Positions 1 to 5,085 of a stretch of 6,928 nt of DNA are shown in pieces. The position numbers were made by a program, and so were the translations under genes. Location: assembly GCA_009774655.1 (NCBI GenBank), contig VSOD01000226.1, forward strand, positions 1 to 6,928. The letters are read 5' to 3'. Below the pieces are notes generated by a model, which had not been told where the DNA came from, ran no database searches, and saw only the letters and a list, made by a program, of their open reading frames with translations. This DNA comes from Lachnospiraceae bacterium (GTDB lineage: Bacteria > Bacillota_A > Clostridia > Lachnospirales > Lachnospiraceae). The first letter of the stretch is position 1. Each line of letters opens with the position of its first letter.

Positions 1-947
1 TCCAGATACCGTTTCTCGTCTTCGTTATAGATCACCCGGTCTTTTCCGGCCGTCGTCCTGCCGATGACTGCCGCCGGGATTCCTTCCCGCGCCAGCGCAT
101 CCGTGAGCGCCTGCCCGTTATCCGTCGCCATCAGCAGACAGCCGCCCGACAACAACTCATATGGATTCAGCTCCAAAAACTCACAGATCTCCACCGTCTC
201 CTGCTTCAAGGGTATTTTCTTCAAGTCGATCTCCAGTCCAACGCCTGCCCGCTGTGCCAGCTCCCACAAGGCTCCGAAGATCCCTCCTCTGGAAACATCA
301 TGCATCCCGCAAACGCCGGACTTCACGGCGGTGGCGGCCTCCGGTATCACGGACAGATATCTGTCGTAAGCTGCCGCCTCGTCGATCATGCGGACCGGAT
401 ATCTGGTGCACAGCTGCTGCCTGTACCGCGACGCCAGCCGAGCCGTACCTTCCAGCCCAATCCATTTACTGACCACAATATCCTGTTCTTCCCTGATTCC
501 CCGCAGGGAACCGGCTCGTGCGGCCTCCCGTTTTCCCACGCCGGTCACGGTCATCAACGGCCTGTCAACGGCAGGCGTTACTTCCGTATGTCCGCCCAGA
601 ATCTGCGTGCCGCACCCAAGGCACACCTCCGCCGCATGCTCCATCATCAGCTGCAGCCCGCTCTCTTCCGTCTCCTCCGGCAAAAGAACCGCCAACATTA
701 CTCCCACCGGCTCCGCCCCTGCCGCGGCCACATTGTTGAGCGCCATAGGAATGGCATATGTACTGATCCGCTCCGCCGCAGCCGTGACCGGCGTCGTGGA
801 AAGCACAGTCTCATATCCTTCGCCAAACGATAAAACGGCGCAGTCCTCCCCCAGAGCTGCGCCACTTACCACTTCTTCCCTATGCGTCTTTATATACTTC
901 AGGACAGAACGTTTCAATACGTTCTCCGAAACTTTTCCACATCTCAT
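1..947 (-). CDS. AIR synthase-related (PurM/HypE-fold) ATP-binding protein, 3' end cut by window
   Basis: The minus strand stays open for 315 codons from an ATG at 945-947 to the left edge, where the gene is cut. The protein has the ordered motifs of the PurM/HypE/SelD/ThiL superfamily: GEDCAVL at about residues 33-39 (ATP/Mg site of the N-domain), NNVAAAGAEP at 71-80, GGHTEV at 118-123, and MHDVSRGGIFGAL at 215-227 (start of the C-domain, typical glycine-rich turn). Members use ATP to activate a carbonyl or thiocarbamate group. The closest general label is the hydrogenase maturation factor/HypE-like group, but the true substrate is unknown. No hyp or hydrogenase gene lies nearby, and the C-terminus, where HypE carries its essential Cys, is outside the window. 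An in-frame TGA lies upstream (about 981-983) and no other start codon follows it, so 947 is the best start. It lacks a well-spaced ribosome site. It lies downstream of the VanW gene on the same strand and may be co-transcribed with it. Confidence 0.85.
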   Translation of the reverse strand, partial: MRCGKVSENVLKRSVLKYIKTHREEVVSGAALGEDCAVLSFGEGYETVLSTTPVTAAAERISTYAIPMALNNVAAAGAEPVGVMLAVLLPEETEESGLQLMMEHAAEVCLGCGTQILGGHTEVTPAVDRPLMTVTGVGKREAARAGSLRGIREEQDIVVSKWIGLEGTARLASRYRQQLCTRYPVRMIDEAAAYDRYLSVIPEAATAVKSGVCGMHDVSRGGIFGALWELAQRAGVGLEIDLKKIPLKQETVEICEFLELNPYELLSGGCLLMATDNGQALTDALAREGIPAAVIGRTTAGKDRVIYNEDEKRYL

Positions 948-1099
948 CGCTTTACGCCCGGCCGTTTCCTGCCTGCCTCCGATTCATCATAACCTGCATT
1001 ATCTGACTGCAAATCTTTTCTGCCGAAATAGATTTATTTTCGTATCTGATCTCATTTCGGGGACAATCCTCTGAACAACTCTCTCCGACCGGCCGCCGT

Positions 1100-2680
1100 C
1101 TACTGTGCAGGGGCCCCCTCCTGCGGCTGAGGTGGCTGTGCCTGCCCTTCCGCCGGGGGCGGTGCTCCCGCATCCGCCGGAGCAGGCGGCTGTCCCTGTC
1201 CTTCTGCCGCCGCCTGCGCTGCAGCAGCTTCCGCCGCTGCGGCATCGGCCGCCGCCTTATAGGCTCCAGCCACTGCCTTTACCTGATCAATGCTGTTAGT
1301 GGCCACCGCTGCCATAATGGCATTATACGCCCCTTCGTCCTCGGTGGCGATCCCCACCGTCGCACTTCTCGGAGCTTTCATATAAGAACTGCTGTTAACC
1401 TGCTCTCTGCTCACTTCCACACCGTTCTCACGGACTACCTTCCACAGCTGCGCTTTATAGCCGATATGCGCCGACTGTACGGAGCAGTATCCTACCGGAC
1501 GGGAAGCGTCTGTATTGATCACCTCGGTATCCGGTGCGATCCTCTCCAGCACAACACTTTCGTAGACCACTTCTCTGCCCGGCGCCCTCGTCTCCGCGCC
1601 ATAGATCGTGAACGTAATCTTCTTATCCGGCGTCGTGATCCCTTCAATATAGATCGGCGCGTCCAGATTATTCCTAAACTTGAAATCCTTGCCCGAAGAT
1701 TCCGCGATCGCGGCATCCGCGGAAGGATCCACATAGGTAACGATCATCGAATGGTTGTAACGCTCCGTCACCTCCAGTTCCGCATTCAGAACCGCATTAT
1801 ATAAAGTAGTGGAAACCTGACAGATTCCGCCGCCCAGACTGTCCACCACCTGCCCGTTCAGATAGGAGCCTGCCATATAATACCCGTTAGCCTCCGAAAA
1901 GGGCGATACCGTCTCATAGCAGGAGAACTCTTCACCCGGATACAGGGTAAGCCCGTTGATCAGCTTGCAGCCGTTGGCCACGTTCGCACTTCTCGATCCG
2001 CCGGAACTCGAATAGCTGGTGGTAAAAGTGCCCAGCACATCCTTCACCTTCGCCAGCTCTTCGGCCGTACCCGCCGGCTCATCCACCGTAACGGCCAGAT
2101 CGATATCGCATGCCCCGCCGTTCCACTCGTTTAAAAGGTAATCGTAAACCGCATCCGTGGAAACCGCCGTGTCGATCAGAATACCCGGCTGTCCCTCCAC
2201 AACCTGAAAACCGGTCTCGGTCTTGACTAAAGACGCATTCACAGCCTCCTGGTTGTACTGTGCGCCGTTCTCCTCAATCAGCGCCCGGATCTTATCCTTG
2301 TCAAAGTCGAAAGCTACATCATATACTTTATTCTGATATTCCAGATCCTTCAATTCCTTATAACACTGCAGGATGTCTCCGTCCCGGCCAAAGCATGCAG
2401 CCTCCTGCAGAATCCCTTCATTGCCCCATTTCAGGCCAAGCTCGGATGCGGTCGTAACGATCGTTCCCTCCTCGACGGCATGCAGCGTGATCTGTGACCC
2501 GCCAAAGGAATCTACATAAGACTGCACCGTCTGTCTGGCCTCCTCGATCGTCATGCCGGACAGATTCATGTCGTTCACGTAGATGCCCGTTTGTATTTTG
2601 TCTTCTTTTGCATGTACCGGCATGGCAGCAGCCATCACCAAAGCCATGATCACCGGTAACATGACAGACATTTTTTTCAT
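1100..2680 (-). CDS. Secreted VanW family protein with YoaR-like peptidoglycan-binding domain and Ala/Pro/Gln-rich tail
   Basis: This is a 526-residue exported protein. Residues 1-24 form a signal peptide: a KK start, a hydrophobic core and an AMPVHA cleavage region without a lipobox Cys. Residues about 30-200 resemble the putative peptidoglycan-binding domain (PG_binding_4/YoaR type) that often precedes VanW. Residues about 215-345 form the VanW domain, with the diagnostic GGGICQVSTTLYNA stretch at 283-296 (Cys287) and YNHSMIVTYVDPSADAAI at 308-325. Residues about 370-437 look like a degenerate G5-type beta domain. Residues about 450-526 are low-complexity, Ala-rich then Pro/Gln/Gly-rich, perhaps a wall-spanning or disordered tail. 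VanW occurs as an accessory gene in some vancomycin-resistance clusters, but most family members are ordinary envelope proteins of unknown function. Nothing here (no vanHAX, no VanRS) suggests resistance. The start is supported by GGTAAGG about 8 bases upstream of the ATG. It lies 96 bases downstream of a tiny membrane-peptide gene. Confidence 0.93.
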   Translation of the reverse strand: MKKMSVMLPVIMALVMAAAMPVHAKEDKIQTGIYVNDMNLSGMTIEEARQTVQSYVDSFGGSQITLHAVEEGTIVTTASELGLKWGNEGILQEAACFGRDGDILQCYKELKDLEYQNKVYDVAFDFDKDKIRALIEENGAQYNQEAVNASLVKTETGFQVVEGQPGILIDTAVSTDAVYDYLLNEWNGGACDIDLAVTVDEPAGTAEELAKVKDVLGTFTTSYSSSGGSRSANVANGCKLINGLTLYPGEEFSCYETVSPFSEANGYYMAGSYLNGQVVDSLGGGICQVSTTLYNAVLNAELEVTERYNHSMIVTYVDPSADAAIAESSGKDFKFRNNLDAPIYIEGITTPDKKITFTIYGAETRAPGREVVYESVVLERIAPDTEVINTDASRPVGYCSVQSAHIGYKAQLWKVVRENGVEVSREQVNSSSYMKAPRSATVGIATEDEGAYNAIMAAVATNSIDQVKAVAGAYKAAADAAAAEAAAAQAAAEGQGQPPAPADAGAPPPAEGQAQPPQPQEGAPAQ

Positions 2681-2776
2681 AATAATAACCTTACCCTTCC
2701 TCGATTACCTTAAAATTGCCCTGACGGGAATTATGTGATAAAATATAGCAGCAGGAATCTTCCTACCGCGCTGCAC

Positions 2777-2872
2777 TTATAATACTGTCGTAAAAAGCGG
2801 CAGGATCATCGCCAGTACGACAATAATAACAATTATGGAAGAAATGATCTTCCTTGTTTTTCTGTTAAACAT
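2777..2872 (-). CDS. Short single-pass membrane peptide (31 aa), unknown function
   Basis: An ATG at 2870-2872 opens a 31-codon frame ending in TAA (2777-2779). It is preceded by a strong ribosome site, GAGGAG, six bases upstream. The peptide starts with a basic patch (MFNRKTRKII), continues as one uninterrupted hydrophobic segment (about residues 9-31, rich in I, V and L), and ends in a short polar/hydrophobic tail TTVL. This is the layout of a small single-pass inner-membrane protein with a cytoplasmic N-terminus. It is on the same strand as the VanW gene and 96 bases ahead of it, so it may be the first gene of that transcription unit. I do not recognise a named family. Because it is so short, the call rests on the ribosome site, the start/stop pair and the coherent membrane-peptide composition. 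A leader peptide regulating VanW is a less likely alternative. Confidence 0.7.
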   Translation of the reverse strand: MFNRKTRKIISSIIVIIVVLAMILPLFTTVL

Positions 2873-2878
2873 AAGGTA

Positions 2879-2884
2879 CTCCTC
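2879..2884 (-). promoter_or_regulatory. Ribosome binding site of the 31-aa membrane peptide
   Basis: Read on the minus strand this is GAGGAG, six bases from the ATG at 2872. It is among the best-placed ribosome sites in the window and is the main reason for calling such a short frame a gene. Confidence 0.65.
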
Positions 2885-2947
2885 TTCCTATGGTCTGTCA
2901 TCCGACAGTTACCGCATCATGTAAGTTTTACTGAAAGGATATTATAT

Positions 2948-3565
2948 ATGAATTTAGTGTTTTTTGCAAGTGTTGCCACCCTCTCTATTGCCATCGCAGT
3001 CAACATACGGAAGAACAAAAAGGACCAGGCGGCTATCGAACAGGATTTTTGGGCCAGAGAGCGGGAAGCCAACAGTACCAGACGCAAATCTCTGGACGAT
3101 CTGGATTACATCAGGCTGCCCATGGAGACATTCCCGATGACGCTTTTAGAGGATGTCCCCAAAGTCGAGGACTATAAGCAGATCATCCTCACGCTCAAAG
3201 ACCTGCCCATCGTCAACTTCACAGGTATCAGCAATACGGAGCTGAAACTTCGCTACGGCGCGCCCAACATCGACCTTCTGACACAGTACGACCAGAATTA
3301 CACCCTTCTCGTGCGCACCCTGCAGCAGTGGGCGCAGCTGCTCTACGACGCCGGATATCTGACGGAGGCTTGTCAGATGCTGGAGTTTGCCGTATCCACC
3401 GGCACAGACATCAGCAGCACCTACCGTCTGCTGTGCCGGATCTATAAGGAGCAGCATACCCCGGAGAAGATCGGCAGCCTCTACCCGATAGCCGAAGTCT
3501 TAAACTCCGCCATGCAGAAGACTATCGTCCGTATTCTGCAAGAAGCCGATCAATCTGCCGACTAG
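2948..3565 (+). CDS. Uncharacterised membrane-anchored protein with helical (TPR-like) C-terminal part
   Basis: This is a 205-residue protein that I do not recognise. Residues about 2-19 form a hydrophobic segment followed by RKNKK (21-25). By the positive-inside rule this suggests an N-terminal anchor with the rest of the chain in the cytoplasm. Residues about 26-50 are charged and helical. The middle (about 55-115) contains the line LPMETFPMTLLEDVP and a FTGISNTELKLRYG stretch. Residues about 115-200 look all-helical, with spacing reminiscent of tetratricopeptide repeats (WAQLLYDAGYLTEACQMLEFA at 128-148, then YRLLCRIYKEQ at 159-169). The start is backed by AAAGGA about eight bases upstream. 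The gene is divergent from the small membrane-peptide/VanW unit and convergent with the exonuclease, whose last 44 bases it overlaps. A cytoplasmic adaptor or scaffold role at the membrane is a guess from the architecture only. Confidence 0.85.
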   Translation: MNLVFFASVATLSIAIAVNIRKNKKDQAAIEQDFWAREREANSTRRKSLDDLDYIRLPMETFPMTLLEDVPKVEDYKQIILTLKDLPIVNFTGISNTELKLRYGAPNIDLLTQYDQNYTLLVRTLQQWAQLLYDAGYLTEACQMLEFAVSTGTDISSTYRLLCRIYKEQHTPEKIGSLYPIAEVLNSAMQKTIVRILQEADQSAD

Positions 3566-4250
3566 CTTCGCTGCGCGTAAGCTTCTCAATATCATACTCT
3601 AATACCAGTTTATGCTTGTCTGCCAGTTTATATAACTGCTCTTTCTGCGGAATCGTGACGGGCGTATCTCTTTTTACATGGTAACAGAGCGGTCTTGGAC
3701 AGAAGAGATTCTGATCGTCCACGGCCGCTTCTTTTTCGTAGAACTGTTCTGCAAGTTTCTGATAGAGCAGTACCGTGGCCCTTGCATCCTCGAGCGCCCG
3801 GTGGGCGCAGTGCCGGATCCCGTAATATCTGCACAGATATTCCAGTCCCCTGCTCTCTAACTGCGGCAGGTACTTACGGGCAATCTTCAACGTATCGATC
3901 CCTCTTTTTTCAAAGGACATCCTGTTGTCCACGGCCGCCTTTTTCAGAAAGGCATAGTCAAACATGACTCTGTGCCCAAGCAGTACATGATCTCCGATAA
4001 ACGCAAACACTTCCGGCAGCACTTCCGCGATCTGCGGTGCTCCGCACAGCTGTTCGTCGTGAATACCTGTCAGGGCGGCGATGTTCTCATCCAGCTTCCT
4101 GTCCGGATCAACGAAAGTCTCCCACTCCCTGACGATCCTGTTATTCTCCACCTGCACGGCGCCGATCTCGATGATCCTATCCCGCTTCGCTTCCAGACCC
4201 GTAGTCTCCAGGTCGATGCACACATATGACTCCGTCAATTTTCTGTCCAT
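3522..4250 (-). CDS. DEDDh-family 3'-5' exonuclease (DnaQ/PolC epsilon-like)
   Basis: This is a 242-residue nuclease of the DnaQ/epsilon superfamily, expected to remove nucleotides from DNA or RNA 3' ends using two metal ions. Counting from the chosen start, motif Exo I is DLETTG (13-18, Asp13 and Glu15), Exo II is HRVMFDYAFL (93-102, Asp98) and Exo III is HRALEDA (150-156, His150 and Asp155), so all DEDDh catalytic residues are present. The usual Asn of Exo II (HN..FD) is Arg here. The exonuclease domain ends near residue 172. Residues about 195-242 form a short extra module ending in LTRSEASRQIDRLLAEYG, similar to small helical modules (DUF3072-like) attached to other nucleases. It stands alone, not fused to a polymerase. 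The start at 4250 is preferred because GGAGAGG lies directly upstream. An upstream in-frame ATG at 4274 has no ribosome site and would add eight residues. A role in repair or RNA trimming cannot be told apart. Confidence 0.9.
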   Translation of the reverse strand: MDRKLTESYVCIDLETTGLEAKRDRIIEIGAVQVENNRIVREWETFVDPDRKLDENIAALTGIHDEQLCGAPQIAEVLPEVFAFIGDHVLLGHRVMFDYAFLKKAAVDNRMSFEKRGIDTLKIARKYLPQLESRGLEYLCRYYGIRHCAHRALEDARATVLLYQKLAEQFYEKEAAVDDQNLFCPRPLCYHVKRDTPVTIPQKEQLYKLADKHKLVLEYDIEKLTRSEASRQIDRLLAEYGR

Positions 4251-4404
4251 TCCTCTCCTTTTACCATGGCACAATGCTTTTCATCGCACTGACACTTCAT
4301 AAAAATAATGATTCATTAATTTTATCCATATATTATCGTTCACAGTTTAGTTATCATGTATTTCTGCGCTCGCATACTATATCTATTACTTTTCTATACT
4401 CGTA

Positions 4405-4420
4405 ATACAATATATTGTAT
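4405..4420. repeat. Perfect 16-bp palindrome, candidate operator
   Basis: The sequence ATACAATATATTGTAT equals its own reverse complement. Its ACAAT/ATTGT half-sites fit the type of dyad bound by XRE/Cro dimers. The last base overlaps the TATAAT box at 4420-4425, so a bound dimer would block that promoter. ACAAT recurs at 4524 and 4543 near the regulator's start codon. That it binds the adjacent regulator is inferred from position and symmetry. Confidence 0.5.
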
Positions 4421-4425
4421 ATAAT
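4420..4425 (+). promoter_or_regulatory. Candidate -10 box of the XRE regulator
   Basis: A consensus TATAAT lies here, with TG a few bases upstream (4416-4417). No good -35 hexamer is seen at 17 bases (TACTCG), so the promoter would be weak or helped by a factor. Initiation would fall near 4432, giving a leader of roughly 110 bases that includes both arms of the inverted repeat. In so AT-rich a stretch a chance match is possible. Confidence 0.35.
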
Positions 4426-4444
4426 GCGTTTTTTCTACTATCAT

Positions 4445-4546
4445 TTGTGATTTCTTTCTGTAAATTATTCTTCACAGAATACCCTTATTACGAATCGGAA
4501 TATTTCTTCCGCCAAATTGACCTACAATGATAGAAAGGAATCACAA
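4445..4546 (+). repeat. Inverted repeat able to mask the XRE gene's ribosome site and start codon
   Basis: The left arm TTGTGATTTCTTTCT (4445-4459) and right arm AGAAAGGAATCACAA (4532-4546) can form 15 continuous base pairs in RNA, with one G-U wobble. A one-base bulge allows further pairing up to TCA/TGA at the outer ends. The loop is about 72 bases. The right arm contains the ribosome site AAAGGA (4534-4539) and the A of the ATG at 4546. It could act as an RNA switch limiting translation, or the arms may be two binding sites for a protein. Confidence 0.5.
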
Positions 4547-4893
4547 TGAAAACAAGAATCAAAGATTTACGGTTGGAAAAAAGAATATCGCAACAGGCAC
4601 TTGCAGAAAATTTGAGTCTCAATCAATCCATGCTGAGTAAGATCGAATGTGAAATAACCATTCCCGACGCCATGCTTGTAAGCCATTTATCACGTTTCTT
4701 TCATGTCTCTACAGATTATGTTCTGTGTCTTGCTGAGGAGCGTCTTAGCGCAGATTTACTTTTGGCAAATGACATGTTCCATCTCAAAAAATACCGAAAT
4801 CATATGTCCCTGTATCAACAACTGAATCCGCAGCAGCAACAGGCCTGCGACAGTTTTCTGAGAAATATGCTTGGTATCAGTGAACCTTTTTAA
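4546..4893 (+). CDS. XRE/Cro family helix-turn-helix transcriptional regulator
   Basis: This is a 115-residue protein with an N-terminal HTH_3 domain at about residues 5-60. IKDLRLEKRISQQALAENL (5-23) gives the first helices, LSLNQSMLSKIE (23-34) the turn and recognition helix, and the domain closes with VSTDYVLCL (54-62). The rest (about 63-115) is a helical tail with a glutamine-rich patch LNPQQQQACDSFL (93-105), probably for dimer formation. No peptidase or sensor domain is present, so any signal is unknown. The ribosome site AAAGGA is six bases before the ATG. Its composition is more AT-rich than neighbouring genes, which hints at horizontal acquisition. It is divergent from the exonuclease and convergent with galT. 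Self-repression is likely for this family and is supported by the palindrome upstream. No toxin, phage or conjugation gene accompanies it here. Confidence 0.9.
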   Translation: MKTRIKDLRLEKRISQQALAENLSLNQSMLSKIECEITIPDAMLVSHLSRFFHVSTDYVLCLAEERLSADLLLANDMFHLKKYRNHMSLYQQLNPQQQQACDSFLRNMLGISEPF

Positions 4894-5028
4894 TACGTCC
4901 CCAACAAAATTTGTATAAAACTGCAATTCTGACAGATTGGCAGATCAACCCCCAGAAATGATGAGCTACACTACTTTTTTCCTGCCAAGACTGATCTGCA
5001 TGCGGTCAATAGCGCCGTATGTCTATAA

Positions 5029-5063
5029 AGGCGAAATCGTAAGATTCCGCCTCATTTCTTTTT
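5029..5063. terminator. Probable two-way terminator between XRE regulator and galT
   Basis: AGGCGAAATC (5029-5038) and GATTCCGCCT (5043-5052) form a 10-bp stem with a four-base loop. On the minus strand the stem is fully paired, with one G-U, and lies just after the galT stop codon. On the plus strand one A-C mismatch remains, but the stem is followed by the T-rich run TTTCTTTTT (5055-5063). Both convergent genes could therefore end here. The plus-strand T-run is better than the minus-strand one. Confidence 0.65.
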
Positions 5064-5085
5064 ACAGTCAGATTATGATGTTGTC

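Larger units (their letters stand above)
4251..4545. promoter_or_regulatory. AT-rich divergent control region between exonuclease and XRE regulator
   Basis: This spacer is markedly richer in A and T than the flanking genes and has no credible coding frame. It must hold the promoters of both the minus-strand exonuclease and the plus-strand regulator. It contains a 13-base dyad TAATGATTCATTA (4306-4318), a perfect 16-base palindrome (4405-4420), a TATAAT box (4420-4425), and a long inverted repeat with arms at 4445-4459 and 4532-4546. ACAATGA also occurs twice in direct orientation (4524-4530 and 4543-4549). I could not find a convincing -35/-10 pair for the exonuclease. Confidence 0.6.

Noticed and set aside
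388..1074. 228-residue open frame on the plus strand
   Set aside because: It lies antisense to the AIR synthase-like gene, has no ribosome site, and its composition (Ser/Pro/Arg-rich, no motifs) is that of a shadow frame.
952..1245. 97-residue Arg-rich frame on the minus strand
   Set aside because: Its first half is another reading frame of the VanW low-complexity tail. Only the last few codons, in the spacer, could matter, and these are noted as a separate finding.
1100..2680. Vancomycin resistance determinant
   Set aside because: The VanW domain alone does not imply resistance. No vanH, vanA/B, vanX or VanRS genes are present, and the surrounding domains are those of general envelope proteins.
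2748..2774. Dyad between the 31-aa gene and VanW (GCAGC and AGGAA with partners)
   Set aside because: The stem is broken by an unequal internal loop, the hairpin loop is only two to four bases, and no clean T-run follows. It is too weak to call a terminator or attenuator.
4940..4999. Eight-base inverted repeat GCAGATCA / TGATCTGC after the regulator
   Set aside because: It is short, widely spaced (44 bases), and has no extension or T-run. It could be chance.
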